Position numbers and translations under genes: made by a program. 64,000 nt of DNA from G963665925 sp963676345 (lineage in GTDB: Bacteria; Bacillota; Clostridia; Peptostreptococcales; Acidaminobacteraceae), in contig CAXXTS010000001.1 of the NCBI GenBank assembly GCA_963676345.2, forward strand, positions 930,001 to 994,000. Direction: 5' to 3'. Shown here piece by piece: positions 16,974-26,033 of the stretch (position 1 is the first letter of the stretch; each line of letters starts with the position of its first letter). The notes under the pieces were generated by a model that saw only the letters and a program-made list of their open reading frames with translations, searched no databases and had not been told where the DNA came from.

Positions 16974-17510
16974 TCATTCTAGATTATAGTTTACCGTCTT
17001 CCTTATATCAGCATTACCATAGCCATATACTATTTCAACATGATTATCATCAATCCAAATGATACTGTAATCATTTCTTGAAAAAGGTTGATATCCATCA
17101 TCCGTAGAAATCCAGCCTTGACCATTAAGTTCCTTCTTAAATATGAAGAATTTTTCCTGGTAAACATTACTCCAACCACCAAGTAAGAAAGAACACTCTT
17201 CGATTAGCAATGTATTTTTCTGATTCGGTGACTGAAAATCAAACATATTCTTCTCAGAATAACTTATACTAGACATTCCATTTACTATAAGTAAAATTAC
17301 CAACGTGAAATTCCATAACGCAATTCCAACTCGCTTACGTGTAGGTAGAAAAAAGGCTGATATTAAAATTACACAATTCAGAACAGAACTCACCCAATCA
17401 AATAATAATAATAGTTGATAGAACTTCTCAGCTACATACAAAATTGCTCTAATTCCGAAAAGCATCACAAAAAAGTACTGGTTAAATTTCAGTGATAAGT
17501 CCCTATTCAT
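16974..17510 (-). CDS. Membrane protein with soluble C-terminal domain, unknown
   Basis: 178 residues from the ATG at 17510 (AGGAGAACAGATA upstream). Three hydrophobic segments in the first 90 residues (YFFVMLFGIRAILYV, WVSSVLNCVILISAFFL, VGIALWNFTLVILLIVNG), then a soluble region rich in aromatic and acidic residues that ends DNHVEIVYGYGNADIRKTV. It resembles small DUF-type lipid-bilayer proteins of Firmicutes but no family is certain. Confidence 0.65.
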   Translation of the reverse strand: MNRDLSLKFNQYFFVMLFGIRAILYVAEKFYQLLLLFDWVSSVLNCVILISAFFLPTRKRVGIALWNFTLVILLIVNGMSSISYSEKNMFDFQSPNQKNTLLIEECSFLLGGWSNVYQEKFFIFKKELNGQGWISTDDGYQPFSRNDYSIIWIDDNHVEIVYGYGNADIRKTVNYNLE

Positions 17511-17573
17511 TATCTGTTCTCCTATTACATAAACACTTCTTATTACCCACAATTAACCTAGCGAATGATTACA

Positions 17574-17706
17574 CATAACGTTCCCACAGTTCACGGTCGT
17601 TTGCCCAGCTATTTCAATGCATTCAATGTCGTATAAACATTTCACTGCGGAACATTCCAGAACTCCGTCACCACAAGGCGAATGGCGGGACACCGCTGTG
17701 TTAGGC
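17574..17706 (-). repeat. attC site (type I)
   Basis: CATAACGTTCCCACAGTTCA, CGGTCGTTTGCCC; right arm GGCGAATGGCGGGACACC then GCTGTGTTAGGC. Confidence 0.9.
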
Positions 17707-17727
17707 GATGCATTTGCGCTTATCAAA

Positions 17728-18318
17728 CTAACTACAACCCGTCAAGCACATCCAATCATTTTTTTCGTGAACTTGCAATTCGGTAAATCCTAATTCATAC
17801 ATTAATTCTATTAACTTTGAACCTGTTTCGTAACTTTTCATATGATACTTCATCTTATATTTTTCAGCGAGTATTAGTACTCTACCACCACTTTTCAACA
17901 CCCTTTTAATCTCGATGATAGAGCCTTTCATATCTTTCCAAAAATAATGAGTTTGAACTGCTGTTACAATATCGAACTCTCCATTAGCAAAAGGAAGGCT
18001 TTCTACATTTCCATGCTTAACTTTTACTAAGCCTTGATTAACAGCCTTTTTATTCTTGATAATCGACTGCTTAACAGCTTCATAGGAATAATCTACTCCA
18101 GTTACTTCTCCCTTATTTGCTTTATTCAATAATAGCTTTAAGTTTATTCCTCCGCCACACCCTATATCAAGTACTGACGCTGTCTCTTTTATCTCAATAT
18201 TTCCAAGTCCCCATATCGTCATTCTTTTGTGTGCTGAGTTCATTATGGACACCATTATTCCACCCAAAATTCCTCGTGGATTCTTCGCTTGCTCAATAAG
18301 TTTATTTAGAAGAATCAT
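17728..18318 (-). CDS. Class I SAM-dependent methyltransferase
   Basis: 196 residues. Motif I ASVLDIGCGGGINLKLLL (about 48-65) binds S-adenosylmethionine, TGVDYSYEAV is the acidic post-I motif, NVESLPFANGEFDIVTAVQTHYFW is motif II/III, and LKSGGRVLILAEKYK the following strand. It belongs to the small-molecule (UbiE/type 11) group; substrate unknown. GGGAG precedes the ATG. It shares its cassette with the MazG-like gene at 18439-18792, with no attC between them. Confidence 0.85.
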   Translation of the reverse strand: MILLNKLIEQAKNPRGILGGIMVSIMNSAHKRMTIWGLGNIEIKETASVLDIGCGGGINLKLLLNKANKGEVTGVDYSYEAVKQSIIKNKKAVNQGLVKVKHGNVESLPFANGEFDIVTAVQTHYFWKDMKGSIIEIKRVLKSGGRVLILAEKYKMKYHMKSYETGSKLIELMYELGFTELQVHEKNDWMCLTGCS

Positions 18319-18438
18319 AATACACTCCCATTATTTAATAATAACAATTAAAAACTTTACGACGCTTTGATCCCAATCGATGTTTAAGTTTATATGAACT
18401 CGCTTCATTGAGATATGAATATTGTCTTTTCCTAAACC

Positions 18439-18792
18439 TTAGCTTTCTTCATGATCTTTTTTGTAATTTCTTTCAATATTTTTCTTGAATTTATCTCTAT
18501 ACACTCTCGAATACTCTTCTTGATTTACTCCAAATCGATTCAGTACATCGGAATAATACATCATTACATCACACATTTCCTCAACAAACCTTTCACGAAC
18601 TTCCGGATTATTCATGATTTGTTCTTCGCCTTTTTTCTTTACAATTGATATTACCTCGCCAATTTCTTCGATCATATACAAAATGAATGTTTGCCCGTGT
18701 TTTGGCTCCATTGGAGACCAGCTATGCTTGTTCTTCTCCCATAGATCTTGAGACATCTTAAGCATCTCTTCTATGTTTAATGACTTATCCAT
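18439..18792 (-). CDS. MazG-like nucleotide pyrophosphohydrolase
   Basis: 117 residues. The all-alpha NTP-PPase signature E-E-x2-E with a downstream E-x2-D is visible as MIEEIGEVISIVKKKGEEQ and RFVEEMCDVMMYYSDVLNRFG, which coordinate Mg2+. Such enzymes remove pyrophosphate from (often damaged) nucleoside triphosphates. Upstream of it, 18793-19078 contains no gene or attC; I see only AT-rich sequence there. The promoter of the two-gene cassette may lie in that stretch. Confidence 0.8.
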   Translation of the reverse strand: MDKSLNIEEMLKMSQDLWEKNKHSWSPMEPKHGQTFILYMIEEIGEVISIVKKKGEEQIMNNPEVRERFVEEMCDVMMYYSDVLNRFGVNQEEYSRVYRDKFKKNIERNYKKDHEES

Positions 18793-19078
18793 ACACTTCT
18801 CCTATTTTATTAGATTCTTAACACATTCCATGGCTAGGTTTTGTTTTGACATGTTCAAACTATATTTTGCATATTTTCCATTCCAAACTTACTATTATTA
18901 CAGTTTAGGCTATTATCATCATATTTATTGAATAATACTCAGATATTTTGAAGAACTAACACCCATATAATCTCAGATGATTAAAACTTTCATTGGATTT
19001 GATCAGCACCTAGTGAGTTATATTCAATTTATATTAAACATGATTCAATTGTATTAATACTATCTAAGCAAATGTTTT

Positions 19079-19211
19079 GCCTAACGTTCCTGCAATTCCC
19101 GACGGGCCCCAGTCCCATTCTATACACTAACTATTTTACCATTATTTTGCTGTATAATGAAAACCCCATTTTGTATAAAACGGGGCATGTTTGGGAATTG
19201 ACATGTTATAA
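19079..19211 (-). repeat. attC site (type II)
   Basis: GCCTAACGTTCCTGCAATTCC, CGACGGGCCCC; right arm ACGGGGCATGTTTGGGAATT then GACATGTTATAA. The central CCCCATTTTGTATAAAACGGGG (19164-19185) forms a perfect stem, followed on the minus strand by TTTTC. Confidence 0.88.
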
Positions 19212-19303
19212 GATGCCGTTTAACGGTTTAAACACCTAGACTTAATAGTCACATTATTTTTATTTACCAGATTTTTTGGCTTTCTCATTCGAATGTATTT
19301 TAA

Positions 19304-19336
19304 TTAAATAAAAAAGATCAAGTAGTCTACTCGATC
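19304..19336 (-). terminator. Rho-independent terminator of the mazEF cassette
   Basis: On the minus strand GATCGAGTAG-A-CTACTTGATC forms a ten-pair stem with one mismatch, followed directly by TTTTTTATTT. The stem begins inside the last codons of the toxin gene. Confidence 0.75.
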
Positions 19337-19665
19337 TCAATGATGCCAAATAATATGTCAAATACTTCTTCTATTACACTTGATGGTGCTTTCTCTTCAA
19401 AACCTGCATTTCTGACTTTTATATCTAATGCTTTGACTTGCTCACACATTACATAACCAGTTGTTTTCGTTCTCATATCTAAACCTACATGAAGTGGAAA
19501 ATTTCGTCTTGTATTTGTTATTGGGCATACTAATGCCATTTTTGTGCTTCTATTATATGTGTAGTTACTCACAACTAAAGCAGGTCGTCGACCTCTTTGC
19601 TCATGACCAGCTTGAGGATTAAAATCCATATAGATTATGTCGCCTTGTTCAGGAATATATGACAT
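19327..19665 (-). CDS. mazF: MazF/PemK-type toxin (endoribonuclease)
   Basis: 112 residues. QGDIIYMDFNPQAGHEQRGRRPALVVSNYTYN is the classic MazF N-terminus with the conserved GxE-x-R-x-R-P-A-L-V-V-S block; LVCPITNTRRNFPLHVGL and GYVMCEQVKALDIKVRNAGF complete the fold. MazF toxins cut single-stranded mRNA at short motifs and arrest growth until neutralised. The ATG overlaps the stop of mazE by one base, giving tight coupling. Its cassette position fits the known presence of such pairs in large integrons. Confidence 0.92.
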   Translation of the reverse strand: MSYIPEQGDIIYMDFNPQAGHEQRGRRPALVVSNYTYNRSTKMALVCPITNTRRNFPLHVGLDMRTKTTGYVMCEQVKALDIKVRNAGFEEKAPSSVIEEVFDILFGIIEIE

Positions 19666-19904
19666 TATAATACCTCTAATCCTTCTGGACTACCGGTGTC
19701 CCATTCACTACACTCATAGTTTCCGTCATACTCTTTTAGGCGCTCTTTAAGCGTTTTATGTCGCTTAACATGTTCTATAATAATTTTTCCTTCAACCGCA
19801 ACTATTTCCACTTCTTCACCTTCTGTGAAATCCGCTGTGCTTAAAACTGACTTTGGTATTCTCACACCTTGACTATTACCCCATTTTTGAATTTTCGTAT
19901 GCAT
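19665..19904 (-). CDS. mazE: MazE/AbrB-type antitoxin
   Basis: 79 residues. KIQKWGNSQGVRIPKSVLSTADFTEGEEVEIVAVEGKIIIE is a swapped-hairpin AbrB/MazE DNA-binding domain; the acidic tail (EYDNGNYECSEWD-like, last 25 residues) should inhibit the toxin encoded next. GGAGGCC precedes the ATG. Likely autorepresses the operon at the palindrome just upstream. Confidence 0.92.
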   Translation of the reverse strand: MHTKIQKWGNSQGVRIPKSVLSTADFTEGEEVEIVAVEGKIIIEHVKRHKTLKERLKEYDGNYECSEWDTGSPEGLEVL

Positions 19905-19927
19905 AGTAAGGCCTCCTTGTAATTATA

Positions 19928-19946
19928 GTATATACCATGTATATAC
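19928..19946. promoter_or_regulatory. Palindromic operator of mazEF
   Basis: GTATATACCATGTATATAC, about 25 bases upstream of the mazE start, is symmetric except at its three central bases. It overlaps a TATACT/TATAAT-like -10 region read on the minus strand, the usual place for MazE repression. Confidence 0.55.
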
Positions 19947-20510
19947 AACTTTCAATAGCCAACTAATATTCAGAAATATATCATTTTAGGCAGTATGTTT
20001 TAAAAGACACCTCTGATAACGTATTAATCCTAATTGTCTGCTATCAATACGGTCTGACTTAGTCACAACAGATAAATATTATCGTAAAACTAATTCATGT
20101 TACGGGGAGCGAGAATTACCCTTCAAGGCAGATAATATGGAAATTCGTACTATTGAATAAAATAGGAAAGATTGTCGAATTAAATATAGTAACATGCCCA
20201 CATAAACTTCAGACAATTAGATGATTCAAAATGAAGTAAGAATATGTCAAATAGCTAATGGAAAATTACACAGCATCATATAAAAATGCTTAGGTACAAT
20301 AAAGACGATGTGATAATCTACCGCTGGCTTTATTTTATGAGAATTTTAACCTGCTATAACCCTATCTGCATAGATGAAGATTACCTAAAAGTAGCAACAA
20401 ATAACCACTCTTTTTTTAGCTTTAAATTTACCTATTAAAAATTGATCAAACTTTTATTAAATAGTTTATCAAAATGACTCCTGTTTTAAGAATAGAGTTA
20501 AAGGGTTTCT
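19947..20510. other. Intercassette stretch without a recognised gene
   Basis: 564 bases with stops in all frames at short intervals. GATAACGTATTAATC (about 20016) and ACGGGGAGCGAGAATTACCC (about 20102) vaguely recall attC arms, but they do not pair and I do not call a site. Otherwise I see nothing in it. Confidence 0.5.
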
Positions 20511-20641
20511 TATAACGTTCCCACAGTTCCCGATGTGCCCCCACTTTTTTATATTTATATACTATATTTTACCATAAACCAAGTATAAAAAATGCCACTT
20601 TGTATAAGCAAAGGGGCATTTTGGGAACTGCTGTGTTATAG
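20511..20641 (-). repeat. attC site (type II)
   Basis: TATAACGTTCCCACAGTTCC, CGATGTGCCCC; right arm AAGGGGCATTTTGGGAACTG then CTGTGTTATAG. Arms CAGTTCCC and GGGAACTG are perfectly complementary. Confidence 0.92.
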
Positions 20642-20701
20642 GAAGTTATTTTCGTTTCTTCATAAAAATGTATGGCACAGCAACCGAAGACATACTTCTC
20701 T

Positions 20702-21019
20702 CTACTTGATTATCAAATATTTAGCTCTTAGCTTATCTAAAAACTTAGTTTCTTCGAACTCGTATTGACTCAGTATAGTCATATCAACTTGTATTCCACT
20801 ACATTCGAACAGAATTGATCGTATTTTCTCCGAATCATTCAAAACCCTATCTGATAATTCGCCATATACTAATAGAATATCAACATCATTAGGAATCCTA
20901 TTAAAAGATAATACTGATCCAAATAAGTATACCTTTGTAAAGGAATCTAACAAAGGCTGATGTTGATTTAAACTATGACGAAGTCTATCAATTAAATTTA
21001 AGTTTACCAATATATCCAT
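20702..21019 (-). CDS. MNT-type nucleotidyltransferase domain protein
   Basis: 105 residues. TKVYLFGSVLSFNRIPNDVDILLVYG contains the polymerase-beta-like active site: G-S at residues 34-35 and D-x-D at 45-47, with a third Asp in GIQVDMTIL (about 79). Family members transfer nucleotides to proteins, RNA or small molecules; in MNT-HEPN pairs the MNT is the antitoxin. The gene overlaps the 3' end of the HNH gene by 32 bases, so the two are translationally linked and probably work together. Confidence 0.8.
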   Translation of the reverse strand: MDILVNLNLIDRLRHSLNQHQPLLDSFTKVYLFGSVLSFNRIPNDVDILLVYGELSDRVLNDSEKIRSILFECSGIQVDMTILSQYEFEETKFLDKLRAKYLIIK

Positions 21020-22136
21020 AAAACTTATCCATAGTCAATAAAGTTACTCCCATTTTGTCAGCCAAATCGTAAGCTTCACTAGATATACATCCTTCACCAT
21101 TCCAATTATGAAGATTCACTAAAACACTATTTTCTGCTGGTGAGAGTTTCATCAGGTCTACTTTATTAAGACAGTAATCATAAATGAAAACTATTTTAAC
21201 TCCTTTTACAATAACCTCTCTCAAATTAGTGTAGTCTTGAAAATCAAAATTAACACCTCTAGATCTCATATATTTATAGGCAAAATTCAAGCTTTCCAAT
21301 CGAACGTCTGCTCCTCGAAAACAACCATAGTCAAAATAGAATTGTCGTAGTCTAGGTGTGTCCGTTAAATACAATTTAACTACATTAACATTTTCTATAA
21401 ACTCCATGTATGGATCATCAATACCCAAAACTATATCTACAAACTTATTTTTCACTTGCAGCTTATGAATCAATAACTCCAATGATTCAACTGAAGGTAA
21501 TAGTGACCTATCGACGGGTTCTATTCCAAATAAAGAGTTTATCTCTTCTGGAAACAAAACTGGTCTGTGTTTTTCAGGAGCAAGTCTAGTTGATTCAAAT
21601 TCGGCTATATGAGCAAGAAAAGAGTCGACTATTGCTAAATTGGAATAACTTTTTGTACTATGACTTTGAATTAAAGCGCGATTATGCTCAAGCAACTTCT
21701 TGATCAAATTATTATTAGCCAAGATTTTACCTTCAAACAATTTCCAAAGTTCTTTTTTATCACCAAGATAGTAGTTCTCAAATATCAATTTATTATCGTT
21801 CAGTAATGGAGCCACCCTTCTTCTAAGCTCATCAAACGTCTTAAATTTTTCTCCAAAAACTCTATCTATTTCTTCCTTACGTTTTAGCTTCCACATTTTC
21901 ACCTGTTCTTTCGTGAATGCGGAATTCTTGTCAAAATCAGTATGACAATTTGGACACAAAACAACTAAATTTTCGAAGGAGTTATCTTTAGAATCACAGT
22001 AAGGCGTTAAATGTGCCTTTTCAATTATATCTCCATTCTCTCTGAATAGCACAACCTTACAATCTGGGTTCATACATCGACCCATCGACTCGGCATACAA
22101 CCTTCTTTGAACGTGATCACTAATACTTCTGCCCAT
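20988..22136 (-). CDS. HNH nuclease-domain protein, partner of nucleotidyltransferase
   Basis: 382 residues. The N-terminal zinc-stabilised HNH domain is clear: CMNPDC (Cys 21 and 26), IEKAHLTPY with the first catalytic His (42), NSFENLVVLCPNCHTDFD with Asn, Cys 61, Cys 64 and the final His 65. HNH domains cut DNA. The remaining 310 residues are unassigned; the end (CISSEAYDLADKMGVTLLTMDKFYG) has a sensor- or nuclease-like alternating pattern I cannot name. GGAGG lies upstream of the ATG at wide spacing. Together with 20702-21019 this fills one cassette and could be a two-component defence module (inference). Confidence 0.8.
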   Translation of the reverse strand: MGRSISDHVQRRLYAESMGRCMNPDCKVVLFRENGDIIEKAHLTPYCDSKDNSFENLVVLCPNCHTDFDKNSAFTKEQVKMWKLKRKEEIDRVFGEKFKTFDELRRRVAPLLNDNKLIFENYYLGDKKELWKLFEGKILANNNLIKKLLEHNRALIQSHSTKSYSNLAIVDSFLAHIAEFESTRLAPEKHRPVLFPEEINSLFGIEPVDRSLLPSVESLELLIHKLQVKNKFVDIVLGIDDPYMEFIENVNVVKLYLTDTPRLRQFYFDYGCFRGADVRLESLNFAYKYMRSRGVNFDFQDYTNLREVIVKGVKIVFIYDYCLNKVDLMKLSPAENSVLVNLHNWNGEGCISSEAYDLADKMGVTLLTMDKFYGYIGKLKFN

Positions 22137-22260
22137 AATCTAATTCGCCTCCAGTCGTTCTTACTCATTATAGCCTTATTTTGATTTCCTAGTGTTTTAC
22201 CAGTAATACTTCAATTCAACTGTAAGTTAAACTAAACTCTAAACTGAGAAAATTATTTCC

Positions 22261-22386
22261 TATAACGGTTCCACAGTTCCCGATGCGCCCCACTTTATTA
22301 CCACTCTTCTATATTTTAACACTTATAGTTAATAAATAAGCCTGATTTCTACAAATCAGGGCGTTTTGGGAACTGCTGTGTTATAT
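22261..22386 (-). repeat. attC site (type II) of ORF-less cassette copy 1
   Basis: TATAACGGTTCCACAGTTCC, CGATGCGCCCC; right arm TCAGGGCGTTTTGGGAACTG then CTGTGTTATAT. The central stem CCTGATTTCTACAAATCAGG (22341-22360) is perfect. Nearly identical to the site at 40166-40291. Confidence 0.93.
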
Positions 22387-23267
22387 GATGCAATCTGCAG
22401 CCAGGGCGGTATAGCCAGCTCACTATTGCCATATATGATTAACTATGAATTTCTGATTCACTTTTTGCTAATTATTCACGCTAACCAATACTTCATAAGC
22501 TATTTCACCCACGTTATTTTAATAGCCAGACACACCTGAACTGCAAAATACCAACAACTTAAAAATTGTACGAAGCCATAGACTCTTTATTACAAGAAGT
22601 GGCTCAGAATGTGCTCACTCCAAACGAGTTATAGCCGGACTTTTAATCACCACAAATTCATTACCACACAGAAAGCTTGTTCTGAGTAAGTTAGAATACC
22701 TTTAATGCAGTGCACTAATGTATTAAACAGCAGTTGCAAACAGCGAAGGGGCGATTATTGAGTAAAGATTCGGTATGTCCCCACTGTAAACTTTGACAGT
22801 AAAAATTGCGGCCACTTGAGCTTCGTAATTACATACAGCAATAATTCTCGTTGAGTATTTAACTATCAAAATGGTTAATGCCGCTGCTAAACAACTACAA
22901 TACACTTATTAACAAAATGGGGACTCATTATCAGCCTAAAAGTCGTAAGTTCAACCGCAAATTGAACTGCCCCATAGTACAGTGTCGGGAATATTCGGTG
23001 AAAGAAATGAAATATCGGGAACCATTGCCGCAACTGCCATGTATTCAGTGCACGCATGTTCGACACCCCATTTTCCCTAGTATTTATAAGTCATAAATTA
23101 TGTGCAAAAGAGAACAAGCTTTCACTTTCTATTTCTATTAAGTACTTAAATGCAATGAGGCGTACAACAATATAAACATAGTCTTTTTCTCTGAGCCAGT
23201 TCGGTTTTTCGGCTACAACATTCCAAAAAACTTCGACACAAAACACCTCAGCAGTTGTGTTATATAA
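22266..23267 (-). other. ORF-less gene cassette, copy 1
   Basis: 1,002-bp unit from the C of one TAAC box to the TAA of the next. About 95% identical along its whole length to 40171-41171. Its longest frames (about 60-70 codons at 22723-22905 and 23091-23309) have no RBS, and compared with copy 2 they show amino-acid-changing differences and shifted ends, so they are probably not genes. A structured RNA, a promoter-carrying cassette or a dead gene are possible. Confidence 0.75.
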
Positions 23268-23392
23268 CGTTCCCACAGTTCCCGAAGTGCCCCTCTTTTT
23301 ATAACTCATATACTATATTTCACCATAAACCGAGTGTAAGAATTTCCACTTCGTATAAACAAAGGGGCATTTTGGGAACTGCTGTGTTAGGT
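23263..23392 (-). repeat. attC site (type II)
   Basis: TATAACGTTCCCACAGTTCC, CGAAGTGCCCC; right arm AAGGGGCATTTTGGGAACTG then CTGTGTTAGGT. Confidence 0.93.
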
Positions 23393-23400
23393 GATGGTTT

Positions 23401-24741
23401 TTAATGGATTACGTCATACAATAATTGAGCCTTATCAATGGATTCAAGTTGAATTGTTGAGGCATTCATAACCGCTGAAAAAGTGATTTGAGCATTAGGT
23501 CCACCCCAAATTTTTTCTTTTTTATTGCTATTAGATTTGGAATCTAATACATATAAACTGTACACTTTAGAAACTGTAGAATATAACTCTGTTAAATAAT
23601 TTTCATTGATTCCAAATGTATCCACATTATCATGATGTTGAAATCTTAATATATTTGATAATTTGACTTTATCATCTGTATTAAGTGTTTTCGACATAAA
23701 TTTGTGATACAATTCTTCATCAATCACTTTTAATGCAATAAATACGCCCAAAGTCATATGTTCCAAATAGTCGATTTCCTCAAACGGAGTGTTACCGTGG
23801 CTCCACCATTTGAGTGGAGATAAAAGTTCAAGATAATAGAACATTTTATCGTAGTCTCGTAGAGTTAAGTCCATATTCTCACTAACCAATTTGAATACCG
23901 AAAAAACAGATTCACTAATCGAATTGATTTGTCTGTACTTAAGTGAATACTCATCTACATACTTTTTAATTGAAATTGGACTCAATGTTATATCAAAATC
24001 AATGAATCTCTTGAGATATCCTTCAGAGTTAATTGACTCTCCATATTTCATTTTAATAGTTGAATATAATTGCTTCTTATCTACGGCTAAAATAAAAAAG
24101 AAATTGGGTAAGTCAAAAAAATGCTTAATTATTTCGAGTAAAGCTAATGCAAATGTTGGTTTACATCTGTCAAGTTCATCAATAAAAAAAATCACTTTTT
24201 TTGCTTTGAAATTATTTAAATCACGAGATAACCTCAAAAATCCTGATTTGATATCATCTAAACTAGATTTATGTGTCAGATATTCTTCTATTACATTTCG
24301 AATTGGAGTATCATTTAGTTCTTCGTAGAATTTTTTTGGTGTTACAATTCCACCTGTCATTTTCTCGGTTATTTTACTACCAATTAACCCCAAAAGTTTT
24401 GATATATCTTGCTCAGTAACATCATTTTTTGATTCAATTGCTCCAGTCAGACAGCTTATAAGTGATATGAGTGGATTACCAATATAGTCATTTTCCCATG
24501 CATCGTAATATACACTTATAACTCTTGGATTTTTAGGTTTTTTATCATTTTCATTTTTAACATAAGCTTCAAACATTTTAAAAAATGTAGTTTTACCTAA
24601 ACCATACTCTGAGTTGATACATGACACAAACTGCTTTTCACTTGTAATTACTAAATTGTACAGATTAATTATCTGTTTACTTCTATCAAACATATCTGTT
24701 ATGAATGGATCTTTTGTTTCAATAACAATTTTCTTATTCAT
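23401..24741 (-). CDS. KAP-family P-loop NTPase
   Basis: 446 residues. Walker A is SEYGLGKTTFFKMF (G47-T52), followed by YYDAWENDYIGNPLISLI, the conserved AWE-type block of KAP NTPases. Walker B is KKVIFFIDELDRCKP (about 182-195), with D-E-L-D-R-C as usual, and FFFILAVDKKQLYSTIK is the sensor region. Canonical KAP proteins have membrane helices inserted in the P-loop domain; none is seen here. Bacterial members are often plasmid- or defence-associated, and exact function is unknown. GGGGTG precedes the ATG. Single-gene cassette, so any effector partner would have to be elsewhere. Confidence 0.85.
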   Translation of the reverse strand: MNKKIVIETKDPFITDMFDRSKQIINLYNLVITSEKQFVSCINSEYGLGKTTFFKMFEAYVKNENDKKPKNPRVISVYYDAWENDYIGNPLISLISCLTGAIESKNDVTEQDISKLLGLIGSKITEKMTGGIVTPKKFYEELNDTPIRNVIEEYLTHKSSLDDIKSGFLRLSRDLNNFKAKKVIFFIDELDRCKPTFALALLEIIKHFFDLPNFFFILAVDKKQLYSTIKMKYGESINSEGYLKRFIDFDITLSPISIKKYVDEYSLKYRQINSISESVFSVFKLVSENMDLTLRDYDKMFYYLELLSPLKWWSHGNTPFEEIDYLEHMTLGVFIALKVIDEELYHKFMSKTLNTDDKVKLSNILRFQHHDNVDTFGINENYLTELYSTVSKVYSLYVLDSKSNSNKKEKIWGGPNAQITFSAVMNASTIQLESIDKAQLLYDVIH

Positions 24742-24766
24742 AAATACACCCCATTAATAAACTGTC

Positions 24767-24897
24767 ACCTAACGTTCCCACGGTTCACGCTGTTCGCATG
24801 TTGTTTCAACCCTTTAAGCTTTGTATGACCATTTCACTTCGCAACACTCATTAAGTATGTCTCCACTAGGCGAATGGCGGGTACCGCTGTGTTAGGA
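24767..24897 (-). repeat. attC site (type I)
   Basis: ACCTAACGTTCCCACGGTTC, ACGCTGTTCGC; right arm GGCGAATGGCGGGTACCGCT then GTGTTAGGA. Confidence 0.92.
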
Positions 24898-24922
24898 GAT
24901 GTGCTCAAGCATTTTCATAAAC

Positions 24923-25984
24923 CTATTTCTTGAAGGAGTTCACAAAACCAATCCAGTTATATTTGTTTCTCATGTAAGAAATACTTTCCTTAGCTATAGT
25001 TGCTACTCCAGCTACAGAAGCACCTGCAACAGTCATTTCTGGATTCTGTAAATACAATCCTCCAACTGCTACCGGAACAGATAATACAGTTGCCAAGTTC
25101 GACCATCGCTCAACTCGTGGGAAAGACTTATGCATTCCACGTTCAATCTGCTTTTTCCTCACGATAAATTCCTCTTTAACTTCTAATGGATCTAAATGAC
25201 CATTGTTTTCATTTCGGATTTTAATTATTTTCTCAGTTACTTCTTTAATTGACTGTATTTCATCATATGTTCTAAAAGTGAGAAACTTGTCAACGTCCTT
25301 CTCTAAACCCAATAAATAAGTGTCCTTGCACTCTTCTTCCTTCATACATGAATTGCAATGATCATCTCCAACAAAAGCATAATTATGTACAGTAAGCTCA
25401 TTCGGAATAGCTACTTCAAATACTTTGTCAAAACTTGATACAGTTGCAGCATGATTTATCATTTTCAGATCAGCTCCAAATAAGTGATTGAAGTACTTAT
25501 AAGCTTGACCTGGTAAAATGCAATGCGCTGAGAAATGTTCTGCTAAATAATTCGAAGCATAATATGTCCATAAAACTGGTGAGCAATATTCTGTCTGACC
25601 CAGTTTGAATGCGTCAGGAACACCTTCTGAGCCTGAAGAATAAGTGTCATTGAAAGCTCTTTCCAATAATTTCTTGTCTTCGTCAATTTGATAGAAAATA
25701 TTATCACTATGATCTTTAGTCATTATTTCAGTAGGATCAAATATTTTAACGATGCCTTCAGCATTCGCCATATCAAACATCAACTTTATTGCTTTTGCCA
25801 CTTTCTTGTTCTTTGGATATCTAGTTTCTTGGATTACTTGCCATATATGTTTACTGATTAATAACTCATCCACCCAAAGTAGTAAAGATGGATAGTTTAT
25901 AAGCCAATTGAAGTCATAATTACAAGCACTACAAGAATCATATGCATTGCCTAACGCTAATCCTGATATCATAATTTTTCTCAT
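24923..25984 (-). CDS. Cys-rich protein with C-terminal hydrophobic helices, unknown
   Basis: 353 residues from the ATG at 25984 (GAGGGGG upstream). Two Cys clusters, CSACNYDFNW (about 18-27) and GDDHCNSCMKEEECKD (about 205-220), could bind zinc or an Fe-S cluster. A C-terminal pair of Gly/Ala/Val helices (LATVLSVPVAVGGLYL and TVAGASVAGVATIAKESI, about 305-345) looks able to insert in a membrane. No family recognised. The combination of a large soluble sensor-like part and a terminal hydrophobic hairpin would suit a toxin or defence effector, but this is speculation. Confidence 0.7.
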   Translation of the reverse strand: MRKIMISGLALGNAYDSCSACNYDFNWLINYPSLLLWVDELLISKHIWQVIQETRYPKNKKVAKAIKLMFDMANAEGIVKIFDPTEIMTKDHSDNIFYQIDEDKKLLERAFNDTYSSGSEGVPDAFKLGQTEYCSPVLWTYYASNYLAEHFSAHCILPGQAYKYFNHLFGADLKMINHAATVSSFDKVFEVAIPNELTVHNYAFVGDDHCNSCMKEEECKDTYLLGLEKDVDKFLTFRTYDEIQSIKEVTEKIIKIRNENNGHLDPLEVKEEFIVRKKQIERGMHKSFPRVERWSNLATVLSVPVAVGGLYLQNPEMTVAGASVAGVATIAKESISYMRNKYNWIGFVNSFKK

Positions 25985-26033
25985 ACTTATCCCCCTCAAA
26001 GTAATAACTAATTTTGACTTGCTTGTGGATTTC

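Noticed and set aside
19990..20130. Possible attC in the gap after mazE
   Set aside because: Only isolated box-like words; arms do not pair and no GTTA end is present.
22723..22905. 60-63 codon frames in the duplicated cassette (22723-22905 and 40619-40810)
   Set aside because: No RBS, several amino-acid-changing differences and a frameshifted C-terminus between the two copies argue against coding.
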